A DNA stretch of 64,000 nt from contig NC_088342.1 of NCBI RefSeq assembly GCF_036884655.1, positions 12,951,001 to 13,015,000 of the forward strand. Reading direction: 5' to 3'. This document shows positions 35,094 to 47,251 of the stretch, piece by piece. The notes under the pieces were generated by a model that did no database searches, was not told where the DNA came from, and saw only the letters and a list, made by a program, of their open reading frames with translations. Made by a program: the position numbers and the translations under genes. The stretch comes from Musa acuminata AAA Group (taxonomy: Eukaryota; Streptophyta; Magnoliopsida; Zingiberales; Musaceae). Positions within the stretch are counted from its first letter, which is position 1, and each line of letters begins with the position of its first letter.

Positions 35094-35903
35094 ATGCACT
35101 AGCCGGCTACTCAAACCCGCAAACGATGAAAGTTGGAGGCCTTCTTGAACAACAACCGATCATTGTTCTCATCGATACAGGCAGTACTAATAACTTCCTA
35201 AATAGTAAGGTTGCTACTCAGATGGCACTCCACATAGAAGGTTGTAGTAAGTTCGACGTAAAGGTCGCCGACGGTAGAATCCTAAAGTGCAACCAAAGAT
35301 GCCTGTAGGTGAAACTATTACTGCAATACCAAGAAATTATCGCTGACTTTCCTCCAACCAATTGATGATTATGAGGTCATGCTTAGCATATAATTACTAA
35401 CGATGCTAGGTGACGTCTCTTGAAACTTTTCCAAATTAATTATGAAATTCTACTGCAAAGGCAAACATTTCATCTTATGCAGGAAGCGCGGAAGCAACGT
35501 AACCACCTTTTTTACCCTATAAACGGAGAAAGTTTTACATAAGGTAAATGGTGGCTTTTTGATTTATCTCTAGTAGCAACTAGAGGGGAAGAAAATAGAA
35601 ATTGAAGGTCAAAATCTTGCCCAATTACTAACTGAATTTGCTAATGTTTTTGCTGAACCGCATGGTCTTCCTCCTACTCGGTAACATGACCATCAGATTC
35701 CAATTCTTCTAGGCAAACCACTAGTGAAAACTCGATCATACTATTATCCTCATCTCCAGAATGATGAAATTGAAAAGATTGTAAAGGAGATGCTTAAAAT
35801 ATGGATGATTCGGCCAAGTTGCAGCTCCTATTCCTCACCGGTGCTACTTGTACACACGAAGGATGGAACTTGACGAATGTGCATCGACTACCAAACTTTA
35901 AAT
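35094..35903 (+). pseudogene. Protease and start of reverse transcriptase of the old gypsy element
   Basis: Resumes exactly where gag/protease was interrupted: LAGYSNPQTMKVGGLLEQQ and LIDTGSTNNFLNSK. The protease stops at 35308. Frameshifted text then includes VFAEPHGLPP-like pre-RT and MIRPSCSSYSSPVLLVHTKDG, the first RT motif. It ends abruptly at the copia LTR start at 35904. Confidence 0.82.
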
Positions 35904-37924
35904 TGTTAAATCTTGGATTTTAATGATAAAATCAATTGATGTGTTAGTCATCTAATCTACATTTTGAGTAACGTAGGACTAGTTTCAATCAAGGATAGGC
36001 AAATTGATTAAAGTAGGAGGAATCAGACATTGGGCCGGAGTGAACATGTAAGAAGATTGGACGTCGGGCCGGAGGATCGATCGACGTGTCGGCAGAAGGC
36101 TCGTACCATGAATTCGGGTATTGGGCCGAAGGATCGGACATTGCACCAAGGAGATTGGAAGTTGTAGGAGTCAACATGCCGATTGGGCAATACGCTGAAG
36201 GAGAGGATGATGCGTCAAATGATTGGACGAGTGCCAGATGAACCAATGACATGTCGGACAAAGGATTCATGCTTTGTAATCATTTATCTAAGATCAAAGT
36301 AGTTTAGGGGACTAATTGAGTTAGCTTTTGGTGTAATTATGCTAACTCAATTAGGAGCCAATTGAGCCTTATTTGGGACTGATTTGGGCTCATTAGGATG
36401 TTGAATCTCATACTTTGATGATAAAACCAATTGATAATTGTGTTCATATTTTAATCTACATTTTGAGTGATGCAGAATGCTTCGATCAAGATGAGACAAT
36501 TAAAGCAGAAAAAATCAAGTTGTGCCGAAGGAGAACATATCAGAAGATTGGATGTCGGGCCGATGGATCGGTCGACGTATCGACAGAAGGCTTCGGGCTG
36601 TGGATTCGGGCATCGGGCCAAGAAGAGCGGATATTGCGGAGTCAATTAGCCGATTGGGCAATAAGCCGTAAGAGAGGACGATGCGCCGAAGAATCGGACG
36701 AAGCATCGAGAGACCAATGACATGCTAGACAACTTGATTAATGCTTAGTATTAATTGTCTAGATCGAAGTTTGTTTTACATATGCAGGATTAACTACGAT
36801 GGAAGTAAGATATGCAGTAGGAGTTATGCCGGAGTCAAGACCATAATCATGTTGGGGGTTCGAGAGTTCGACGGAAGTTCGGACGGTCGTTAGAGGTTCT
36901 GCGGGAACAAATATGAGAAGTCCAGGAGCTTGCCAAAGAAGCTCGTCGGAACTCGCCAAGTGGATCATCGCAAGTCCAGGAGTTTGCCGGAAGTCTGTCG
37001 AAACATCGCCAAGGGTTCGTCGGATGTTCGTCAGAAGCTCGTCGGAAGAAGCGATTGACGCACTGGAGCAATTTACAGTATTAATGTCTTAAATATCGTA
37101 GTTAGCATGTAGATTAAGTTAGGAATGAGAGGTGATCCCATTAACTTAATCTGGGGGCAATTGGGCCCTTGACAGACCCAAATTGGCCCGAATGGATCAG
37201 CCCATTCGGACCCAGAATTCTTGGCCGACGATGGCACCGCTTGGGAGCTTAGTCTCCCAGGAATGCTAGGTGGTGATACCGCCCCTGTCAAGCAGTGGTA
37301 CCGCCTGAGCTCGGTCTCCAAGCAATGCCGGTGGTAGTACCGCCCAGTTATGGCGGTAGCATCGCTAGGACCCCGAAAATCGAGGAGATGACATTTTTGA
37401 GCTCCAAATTCAAACTAGTTGGGGCCTATATAAACCCCACCCTTTCCTGCATGAAAGTGCACCGAAAGCTTGCATTTATTCTGAGAAATTGAGAGCTTAA
37501 AAGTGTTGTAAAAGGCTAGAAGTTCTTCTCCCTCTTTTCTTCTAAGTTCTGATCATTCAAGAGAGGAGTGAAAATATGTAAAGGTTGTCTCCTAAGCCCG
37601 TCAAAAGGAATAAAACTGTAAAAGGGTGGTTGGCCTTCGCCTATTGAAGTAAGGTCTCTAGTGGACGTCGATGACCTCGCCGGAGGAGGAAGCCAAAAGT
37701 GGATATATGTCAAGATTGACCGAACCACTCTAAATCTCAATTTGTGTTTACATTCTGCTCTTTATATTAACTGCAAACTGCCTCCATTACTTTACATCAA
37801 CTATACTTCCGTTTTGATCTTAAATTAAAGTTCTTTCCAAAACGGTTTTCATCGAAAATAGATTTCTTCGTACGAAAGTCATTTTTAAACCGACGAAAGT
37901 TTTTCGCTGCACTAATTCACCCTA

Positions 37925-38110
37925 ATGGCTATCGGAGAGGAGGTAACGAATTTAATTGATGTAGATTTATCATTTGATGAATTATTAAATGCTTTCCATG
38001 ACTTATTTGATGAATGCAAAATAATTAGTAGAAAATATAAATTACTAAAAAGGGAGCAAGAATTTCTAGTATGCATATCACGAAAAGAGGCAAACTTGCT
38101 AGCTTGCTAA
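37925..38110 (+). pseudogene. copia gag C-terminal fragment
   Basis: Encodes DVDLSFDELLNAFHDLFDEC and KIISRKYKLLKRE, a pattern typical of the end of copia (SIRE-type) gag. It joins the LTR directly upstream, so this is a deletion product and not a gene. Confidence 0.6.
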
Positions 38111-39858
38111 TCTCAAAAAGGAAGCAAGAAGTGCTATCTTGCGAATCTCTAGAGAATCAATGTTTGCCAAGTTACACATTTCAAAAAGAGGCAAAATAGT
38201 CCATCTTGCACATCTCAAAAGATGTAAAATTTTGTTAACTTTTTTATGTGTAAAAGTTGATAGCTTGCATACTATAAATTTGCATACCAAAAGTGTTATC
38301 TTGCCTATACCAAAATGCAAAACATGCTAACTTGCACTTTGCAACGAAAGCAAAATTGCTAGCTCAACATTACAAAGGAAGCAAAAATTTGCTAGCTTGC
38401 AACTTGCATATTTCAAGAAGCAAGAGTTACTTTCTTGATCATCTCTAATTTGCTAGCTAGCATGATGTAAAACTTGCTATCTTGAACATTATAAAGAAAC
38501 GTTATCTTGCCTATCACAAAGAAAAGCAAATATGCCAACTTGCACATCTTTAAATTTGCTAGCTTATATGAAGTAGAACATGCTATCTTGCTACCTTGTA
38601 TATCTACAACTTGATAGATTGAATGTTTTAAGCATGATGTAACACTTGCCAAATTTTCTATCTTACAAATTGCATGATGATAAAACTTCATGTTTTTCAT
38701 GCAACAATTTGAATTTTATGTTTAAACACATGAGAATTGTACTTCTCCTTTTTGTTAATAACAAAGGGGAGAAGTATGTTGATTGTATGTCATGATTTGA
38801 TCATGACATGTTGCTTGGATTTTTGAATCCAAGAGTTTCTATCAATAAGGCATATTGATAGGGGAGTTTGGTTAAACTCCGGGAGTTAAGTTTAACTCTG
38901 TCATCAATTGGTTGTCATCATAAAAAAGGGAGAGATTGTTGAATCTCGTATTTTGATGATGAAACCAATTGATAATTGTGTTGATGTTTTAATCTGTGTT
39001 TTGAGTAACGTAGGATATTTCGATCAGGATGAGACAATTAAAGCGGGAAAAATCAAGTTGTGTCGGAGGATAACATGTTAGAAGATTGGACGTCGGGCCG
39101 GTGGATCAGTCGACACAGGCCGGTGGATCAGTCGACGTATCGACAGAAGGCTTCGGGCCGTGGATTCGGGCATCGGGTTAAGAAAAGCAGATATTGCACC
39201 AAGGATATCGGAGTTGCGAAGTCAACTGGTCGATTGGGCAATAGGCCGCAAGAGAGGACGATGCGCTGAAGAATCGGACGAAGCGTCGAGGGACCAATGA
39301 TATGCCGGACAACTTGATTAATGCTTAGTATTAATTGTCTAGATCAAAGTTTGTTTTACATGTGCAGGATTAACTACGATGGAAGTAAGATATGCAGCAG
39401 GAGTTGCGTTGAAGTCAAGACCATGATCACATTGGGGGTTCGAGAGTTCGACGGAAGTCCGGACGGTCATCGGAGGTTCTGCAGGAACAAATCCGAGAAG
39501 TCCAGGAGCTTGCCAAAGAAGCTTGTCGGAACTCACCAAGTAGATCGTCACAAGTCCAGGAGTTTACCGGAAGTCCACCGGAGCATTGCCGAGGGTTTAT
39601 CGGATGTTCGCCGGAAGTTCATCGGAAGCTCGCTAGAAGAAGCGATTGACGCACCAGAGCAAGTTGCAGTATTAATGTCTTAAATATCATAGTTAGCATG
39701 TAGATTAAGTTAGAAATGAGAGGTGATCCCATTAACTTAATCTGGGACAATTGGACCCTTGATAGACCCAAATTGGGTTGAATGGATCAGCCCATTCGGA
39801 CCCAGAATTCCTGGCCGGCGGTGGCACCGCCTAGGAGCTCAGTCTCCCAGGAATGCTA

Positions 39859-39957
39859 GGCGGTGGTACCGCCCCTGTCAGGCGGTGGTACTGCCTGAGT
39901 TAGGTCTCCGAGCAATGCCAAGCGGTAGTACCGCCCAGTTATGGCGGTAGTACCGCC
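39859..39957. repeat. Cluster of four GGCGGT-N3-ACCGCC palindromes in LTR B
   Basis: Near-identical 15-base units start at 39859, 39881, 39921 and 39943, so they are spaced 22, 40 and 22 bases apart. Each has 6-base arms around GGT or AGT, apart from one mismatch in the second and third units. Equivalent clusters occur in the other copia LTRs (for example 40606-40620, 42888-42902 and 50091-50105). Confidence 0.85.
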
Positions 39958-41334
39958 AGGACCCCAGAAATCAGAGAGATGACTTTTTTGAGCTCCAAAT
40001 TCAATCCAGTTATGGCCTATATAAACCTATGGCCTATATAAACCTTACCCTTTCCTGCATGAAAGTGCACCAAAAGCTTACATTTATTCTGAGAATTTGA
40101 GAGTTTAAAAGTGTTGTAAAAGGCTAAAAGTTCTTCTCCCTCTTTTCTTCTAAGTTTTGATCATTCAAAAGAGGAGTAAAAATCTATAAGGGTTGTCTCC
40201 TAAGCCCATCAAGAGTAAAGATGTAAAAGGGTGGTTGGCCTTCGCCTATTGAAGGAATGCCTCTAGCGGACATCGGTAACCTCGTCGGAGAAGGAAGCCA
40301 AAAGTGGATGTAGGTCAAGATTGACCGAACCACTCTAAATTTCGGTTTGCATTTATATTCTGCTCTTTATATTAACTGTAAACTGCCTCTGTTACTTTAC
40401 ATCAACTATATTTCCGTTTCGATCTTAAGTTAAAGTTCTTTCCGAAATGACTTTCATCGAAAATATATTTCTTCGTATGAAAGTCATTTTTGAACCGATG
40501 AAAGTTTTCCACTGCACTAATTCACCAACTCCCCCCACCACCCGAAACACCCCAAACCCCCCACCCCCCCTCCTTAGTGCTCCAAGCAGTGGTACCACCA
40601 GATTGGGCGGTGGTACCGCCCGTACCCTGAAATCTCGAGAATTTAAATTTTGGGCTCCAAATTTGAATCCATTTGGGGCCTATAAATACCCCACTCTTTC
40701 CTGCTTGGGATAGTAAGAAAGTGAGTTAAAAATGGGGAAAGAATCCTTGAGTAAAAATTGTAATCTCTCTTAAAGAGTAAAGTCCCTTCTTCCTAGTATT
40801 TAGAAAGTTCTTCTAAAGGTAGAAGAGAGGTCTAGGTCTAAAAGAGAGGTGTAAAGGTTCTCTCCTGAGCCTGTCAAAAGGAGAATAGAGTTATAAGAAG
40901 GTGGTTGGTCTTCGCTTATTAAAGGAAGACCATTAGTAGATATCGGTGGCCTCGACAGAAGAGGAACCAGGAGTGGATGTAGGTCACAATGACCAAACCA
41001 CTATAAAACTTGATTTGCATTTACTTTAAGCTCTTTACTTTCATTGCAAACCGCCTTACTTGCTTTACCTTCTCATTACACTCTTCCGTATGCTTTCAAG
41101 TTAAACTCACATTTTCAATATTGATTTTCATCGAACATACGAAATATTTTCAAAATCGATATTTTTATCCACTATACTAATTCACCATCCCCACTCCCCC
41201 ACCCCCCCCCCCCCCTCTTAGTGCCAACACGGTCCTAACAATTGGTATCAAAGCCACATTTTTTTCTCGTTTGGTTTAATACCTAAGAGAAATTTCTCTT
41301 TTCGGCTTTCAAGAAGATTTTTCTATCATTCGTC

Positions 41335-42164
41335 CTCCCATGTTCAATGGGACGGACTATACATATTGGAAAACTCGAATAAGAATTTTTTTGCTTTCTA
41401 TATATTTAAATTTATAGAATATTATCGAAAACGGTTTTCAAAAGACTTCTACTCCAATGAACGAATGGAATAATTTAGAGAAGAAAACTTTTTCTTTAAA
41501 TGCTAGAGCTATGAACGCTCTATTTTATGCTTTGAGAAAAAATGAGTTTAATTGTGGTTCTATTTGTGAAATGACTTTCGATATTTGGCATACACTTGAA
41601 ATCACACACGAAGGCACTAGTAGAGTAAAGGATTCTAAGGTAAATCTTTTGATGCATGATTTTGAACTATTTTGAATGAAGCCATGTTAAACCATTGTTA
41701 ACATGTACACCCATTTTACGGATGTCATTAATGTCATTAACTTATTAATAAAGTTTTACGATCTCTTTCTAAAACTTGGGATCCTAAATTAATGGTCATT
41801 CAAGAGGCTAAGGATTTGACTACTTTGCCTCTTGAAGAACTTATCGGGTCTTTAATGACCTATGAAATGAGTTGTATGGCACAAAATAAATATGAGAACA
41901 ACCTTCCAAAGAACGGGAAGGATTTGACACTTAGAACAAATGAAGACCACTCGAGCGAAAGCTCAAGTGATGATGAACTTGAACTTCTCACTATAAAAGT
42001 TAAAAAGTTCATTAACCAAGAATTAAAGAATAAAAATAAACTTAAAAAGAAGTTATCAAAGAAGAAGAGAGCACTCAAAGTGACTTGGGATGAAACGAGT
42101 GCATCCGAAGAGTAAATCGATGAAGACAAAATGACAAACTTCGCTTTGGTGACTCTCGACAATG
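41335..42164 (+). pseudogene. copia gag pseudogene
   Basis: Begins with MFNGTDYTYWKTRIRIFLLS, the typical start of copia gag of the DUF4219/UBN2 type, and continues over an in-frame stop to STPMNEWNNLEKK. After further stops near 41675-41760 it resumes with LMVIQEAKDLTTLPLEELIG and SLMTYEM, then a Lys-rich stretch, an ETSASEE acidic end, and NFALVTLDNE. The order is that of UBN2 gag from SIRE/Maximus elements. Confidence 0.8.
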
Positions 42165-42320
42165 AGGTAAAAAACTCAAACGAAACCCTCTTAATTTATT
42201 TTGAAATTACTTGATGCATTTCATATGTTGCTTTTAAATTAGTTAGTAAAAAATATTAAATAAATGAATAAAAGGGGATCATGCTTTTCTTTTTTTAGTT
42301 AATTTTAAAAATGATAATGA

Positions 42321-43869
42321 TGTTGAATCTTGAATTTTGATGATGACGTCAATTGTCGTTTGTTATCTAATCCATATGTTGAGATAAGTGTACAGGATTA
42401 ACTACGATGAAAGTAAGACATGCAGTAGGAGTTGCGCCGGAGTCAAGACTATGATCACATTGGGGGTTCGAGAATTCGACGGAAGTTCGGACGATCGTCG
42501 GAGGTTCTGCGAGAACAAATCCGAGAAGTCCAGGAGCTTGCCAAAGAAGCTCGTCGGAACTTGCAAAGTGGACCATCGAAAGTCCAGGAGTTTGCCGGAA
42601 GTCCACAAGAGCATCACCAAGGGTTCATCGGATGATCGACGGAAGCTCGCTGGAAGCTCGCCGGAAGAAGCGATTGACACACCGGAGCAAGTTGCAGTAA
42701 ATGTCTTAAGAAATTCGTAGTTAGCATGATGATTAAGTTAGAAATGGGAGGTGATCCCATTAACTTAATCTTGGGGCAATTGGGCCCTTGACAGACCCAA
42801 ATTGGGCCGAATGGATTAGCCCATTCGGACCCAGATTACTTGGCCAGAGGTGGCACCGCCCAGGGCTCAGTCTCCGAGCTCTAGCTGGGCGGTGCAACCG
42901 CCTCTGACAGAGGTGCAACCGCTTGAGTTCCGTCTCCGAGCTCTGGCTAGGCGGTTCCAGTCAGGCGGTGCAACCACCCCAATCAAGCGGTGGCACCACC
43001 TGAGCTCGGTCTTCGAGCTCTGGCAAGAGGTGCAACCGCCCCTAACAAGAGGTGCACCGCCCAAAGGCTCAGTCTTCGAGCTTTGCCAGGCGGTGCAACC
43101 GCCAGACCCAGAAATTTCGGGAATTAATAGTTTTGAGCTCAGAATTCAAACTGAGTTGGGGCCTGTAAATACCCCACCCTTTCAACAATGAAAGAGCAAC
43201 AAAAAACCATCGAAATCCTGATTTTACTCTGTGATTTTTAGAGCTCAAAAGTGTTGTATGAGTTAAAAGTTCTCCTTCCTCTTTTCTTCCAAATTTTGAT
43301 CTGTCAAGAGAGGAAAGAAAATTCTGTAAGGGTTGTCTCCTAAGCCTGTCAATAGGAGTGAAACTGTAAAAAGGTGGTTGGCCTTCGCCTATTGAAGGAA
43401 GGCCTCTAGTGGACGTCGGTGATCTTGTTGGTGGTGGAAGCCAAAAGTGGATATAGGTCAAGATTGACCGAACCACTCTAAATATCGGTTTGCATTTACT
43501 TTGAGCATATTATCTTTACTACAAACCTCCTCAATAGCTTACTGCCTACTGCGCATTTACGATTGTATTTCAAAGTTTAGTATTTTCCGAATTGACGTTT
43601 AGACGTAAATCAGTTTTATTGTACGAACATCATATTTTAGTTTACGCTTACATTCTAATTTCCATCATAACTGCAAACTGCCTTCATAGACTTGCTTTAA
43701 CTGCATCTTGCTTGATCACAAGTTAAAGTGATTTACGAATCGGCTTTTCTACCGAAATCGCTCTTATCGTACGAACGTAGTTTTAATCGTCGAAAGTTTT
43801 CCGCTGCACTAATTCACCCCCCCCCCCCCCCCCCCCCCCCCCCCTCTCTTAGTGCTCTTGATCATAACA
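42321..43869 (+). repeat. copia LTR copy C
   Basis: About 1.55 kb from TGTTGAATCTTG to GATCATAACA. It is related to LTRs A and B, but its middle is a different subtype: the palindromes read GGCGGTGCAACCGCC. No polypurine tract precedes it and no primer-binding site follows, so it is not a clean partner of LTR B. Confidence 0.75.
43817..43844. repeat. Poly-C tract near the 3' end of LTR C
   Basis: A run of about 28 C residues after CACTAATTCA. Shorter, interrupted C-rich tracts occupy the same position in related LTR ends (about 40540-40570 and 41190-41216). Confidence 0.85.
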
Positions 43870-45480
43870 AATGACAATTGCATATTTTATGAAAATATAA
43901 TAAAATGTTAGATTTAAATCTAATGATTAATCCTATGTATGTTTTTAAGAAAAAATAATATGTATCTAAATTGATGATTTTTTATTTTGATTAAAAATAT
44001 TTTTATGAAATCATGCTTGATGAAATAATGTAATGATGATTTGAAATCATGATTAATGAGTTTATATTTCGAAATTATGCATGATGATTCTTGTAATTTA
44101 TGGATTATCGATTTTTACCGTAATAAAGGTTCTTTTTTTGTTTTAAACGTTGATGCTTGTTTTTATTTAGTATAAATAAAAAAAAAGCTTCTATGAAATA
44201 AATGAACTAAAAAGAGGAAAGCATTTTTCTTGAAATTTTTTTTCTCTATCTTTTCGATTTTTCAATAAGAGATTGATAAAGTTATTTATGCCATTTTGAA
44301 TCTCTTGAAAGTGATTTTGATGATTTATTGATTTGAATTTGGATTAGTTTCATCTAACTATGATTTTTATCTTGATTTCTCAATATTTATAACTTGAGAT
44401 TTATCCTATATGAATCGAGATCTTTTATCATTGATGTTTCTTTTTGCTATCTACTATCTAGATGAATCATGATTTTTCGGAATTATAATTTTTATGATTC
44501 ATATTGAATTGAGAGATATTATACATGAATCGAGATCCTTTATGTTTTCTCTCATGACACCTTTTGCTTTAGCAATGTCTTTATCGATATCATGAATTTG
44601 AATTCTCGATATTGATACTTGAAATTTTTCTATAAATCAAGATCTTATTTTTGAACTCCTATGTTTCTTTTTTGTTATTTACTAAAAGGAAGATTTGTCA
44701 GATAAATCATGTCATTAATTATTCATGACTTAATCCTTCGTAATCTTTGATATTTTATCTTTTATGATATGATTTTTATGTACAATTCCTTGTATTCATG
44801 AAGTATTTATCTCATCACCCAATTAATTTTTCTTTATATTCTTCATGTGATGATATGAAATTTTGTATGAAATTCTCATGATATCATGTTGATGCATACA
44901 AATGAGAAGTTATGATCATGCATAGTAGGATGTGATGTAATTTGATATTTTGATACCATCATGATGTAAAATATTTATGATTTGGAATGATGCATGCAAT
45001 ACTTATGATTTTATTATGATGATATATATGATATATTGCATATGATGTGAATCATGATTAAAATTGTTTTGACTTGAATTCAATTTGAATTCAAGGTTTA
45101 TCTCAATTATGACATATTGCAATAAGAATGACACTTTATCTTTATCATAATTTGTAAATTGATATAAAGGGAAATAAATTGCATCATTGTATTGTTATTC
45201 CCTTCATTTTGCTAATAACAAATGGAGAGAAAGAATTGCTAACGTGCACATCGCAAAAGAGAAAGATTTATTAGCTTGCACAATTAAGAAGGTTCAAAAA
45301 CATGCTAGCTGACTCATCTCAAAAGAGAAGCAAATATTGCTAGCATATTTCAAAAAGCAAAAGTTGATTTCTTGAATAACTCAAATTAAGCAAATATTGC
45401 TAACTTACATATTTCAAAAAGCAAAAGTTGCTTTCTTAGCAATTTAGACCTAAATAATAGCATCTCCATTTGTCCGTTAG
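43870..45480 (+). mobile_element. Probable 3' non-coding part of a copia element
   Basis: Very AT-rich, rich in ATGATGATTT-like and TGAATCGAGATC-like text, with no open frame. From about 45195 it contains TTGCTAATAACAAATGGAGA and GCTAACGTGCACATCGCAAAAGAG-like repeats, which match the internal region at 38080-38770 of the pol-less copia unit. It is therefore assigned to the same family. The inner border is uncertain. Confidence 0.5.
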
Positions 45481-47250
45481 CAAGTGATCCATGTTCTTCA
45501 TCACAAATATCATACAATCATTGTTGCAAAACAAGAATATCAATTAGTATAATAATTACACAACTTGAGTGATGTGAATGCCGTGAGTAATTTATGATCT
45601 ACCTTATTGAGGATATTTTACATCTTTGTCTTTCATTTGTTACTAATAATTTTTTTTACAATGTAAGGATGGAGACTGTCTAAATCAACAAGTGATGTTT
45701 TCTTAAATTTTTGTATCTATCTTTCAATAAATAAATATTTAATATGAGATAAATATTATGATAGCATAACAAGACAAATTAGAACACTTACTATTAATCT
45801 AAATATGTTCTAATGTCATTTTATAGGGAGAGAGTTGTAATGAAAATGCATATTCAGATTGGAACAATATATAATTAGTTATACCAATCTGAAAATGCAT
45901 ATTCAGATTGGAACAATATAGAACACTTACTATTAATCTAAATATGTTCTAATGTCATTGTTCTAATGTCATCCCAAATGAACTATATGCTCTCTACAAT
46001 CAAAAATCAGTAAAAATATTAGTCAATCCATCATAAAGTAAAATATGGGATGGAACAATATATAATTAGTTATACCAATTTACCTCAAGATCACTCCACA
46101 CTAACAATGATGACTAAAATTTCTATTCAGATTGTAGAACATTATGATAAATAATAGACTAATAGGCATCTATAACCTCTCCATCAATAAATTCTCTCAT
46201 ATCCAATAAAAACCAAAAAGATATGTATTCACACATCAATGTGTTGTCTTTCTAAAAAGTAGAACAACTAATATTACAAATAAAAAATGATAATTCAATC
46301 AATTATAGCAACCTAATTCAACAATCAATTATTTGTAAGACTTACATAAATTATTCAATTTCAAAGCTAAAATAGTAGCCTCTTCTTTATCATTACTCAT
46401 CTTCTTATAAATTTTACAAGATGAAAAATATTAGTCAAGACAATCAAATTAATTATGCTATAAATATAATCAAATTTTGATCACCTTTGTAAATGTCTCT
46501 TTTTCCATCTCTCATACGGCTAAAGAATCATTGACCTTGTCCTTACAAGTTTCCAAAATATAGATTTTTTCTTGCTTATCTCTAATGTCCCAAAATCCTT
46601 TGGGCAACTTTCTCTTTCTAAAGACATATAGGTTGTGTTTTAAGGCTCCGTATATCTTAAACCTATATAGCTTATGAAGTTTCGACAAAGTAGCCCGTTA
46701 TCAATCCTTTTTGATGATAAGTGTGATAAAATATACTATTGAATGATCATTATGATAGTCCTCGAAGCTTAGGGTCAAAAGATAACGAAGTTTCATCTTT
46801 GTTTTTTTTACAATTGGCATATTCTTATCCCAAATGTGTCCTACAAATAAATTAATATAGTAAATAAGATAATATATTTAAATAAACAAATGAGAAATAC
46901 TAAACTATTATACCTCAGTATTAGAGTGTTTTATTATTATACGATAATAGACAAGACTCGAAAGGAGTCAGAGTGAGTATTTACATACTTGCATAATAAG
47001 CATATATAAATTTATAAAACATATTTATTTCTCCAAATGAATGATTATTTATAAATAAATACTCACCACATCCTCAGTTATTGATTTCAACTTTAAGTCA
47101 ATAATATTCCAATTATTGAGGCTCACTCGACCCCATCTTCAAAGTCGATGATTAAAATAATGAGATGACATAAACATATCGACATGCTAGCATAGCCATA
47201 CTTGCAAAAAAAAACAACATTAAGAATTAAAATTAATATTATATATATAA
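45481..47250. other. AT-rich stretch, no gene recognised
   Basis: No coding region I can support. It contains a local duplication at about 45770-45975 and fragmentary minus-strand similarity to transposon-type sequence further right. Probably transposon-derived. Confidence 0.4.
45770..45975. repeat. Local duplication of about 150 bases
   Basis: The block GAACACTTACTATTAATCTA with AATATGTTCTAATGTCAT occurs at about 45783 and again at about 45921. Likewise TGCATATTCAGATTGGAACA occurs at about 45849 and 45896. The copies interlock, which suggests slippage or repeated duplication. Confidence 0.75.
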
Positions 47251-47251
47251 T

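Larger units (their letters stand above)
23595..35903 (+). mobile_element. Old Ty3/gypsy retrotransposon, split by two insertions and 3'-truncated
   Basis: Pieces of one plus-strand element lie at 23595-23900, 28532-30525 and 35094-35903. The 5' LTR (about 373 bases, TG...CA) is broken at 23900/28532 by the element at 23901-28526. It is followed by a primer-binding site TGGTATCAGTGC at 28601-28612, one change from the sequence complementary to initiator tRNA-Met. A decayed gag follows, then the second insertion (30526-35093), then aspartic protease and the start of reverse transcriptase. The element stops at 35903, where a copia LTR starts, so the rest of pol and the 3' LTR are absent. Many stops and frameshifts show it is inactive. 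Its gag and LTR resemble those of the inner gypsy element, so the two belong to one family. Confidence 0.8.
36399..40576 (+). mobile_element. Pol-less copia unit: LTR, short internal region, LTR
   Basis: LTR A (36399-37921) and LTR B (38937 to about 40576) are close relatives. They share TGTTGAATCTC, a GATTGGGCAATA segment, GTAGGAGTTGC-like text, GATCCCATTAACTTAATCTG and a CACTAATTCACC end. The 1-kb internal region holds a gag C-terminal fragment (37925-38110), degenerate GCTAACTTGC-like short repeats (about 38080-38700) and a polypurine tract AAAAAAGGGAGAGAT just before LTR B. Pol is missing. LTR A lacks the C-rich end, so it joins gag directly by deletion. I could not see a clean target duplication. 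Confidence 0.65.
35904..42320 (+). mobile_element. Ty1/copia element (SIRE/Maximus-like), LTR split, only gag retained
   Basis: The LTR start at 35904-36398 (TGTTAAATCTTGG) and LTR end at about 40577-41240 together give about 1.16 kb and match, in order, the two halves of the LTR at 49490-50690. Between them sits another copia unit (36399 to about 40576). After the LTR end (GGTCCTAACA) comes a primer-binding site TGGTATCAAAGCC at 41243-41255, then a gag of copia type. No protease, integrase or reverse transcriptase follows; the element is cut at 42321 by another LTR. The SIRE/Maximus assignment rests on the gag and the long LTRs; the nested reading is inference. Confidence 0.65.

Noticed and set aside
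38937..43869. A complete copia element with LTR B and LTR C as its pair
   Set aside because: The sequence between them starts with an LTR fragment of a different subtype, there is no polypurine tract before LTR C, and the two LTRs differ in their middle parts.
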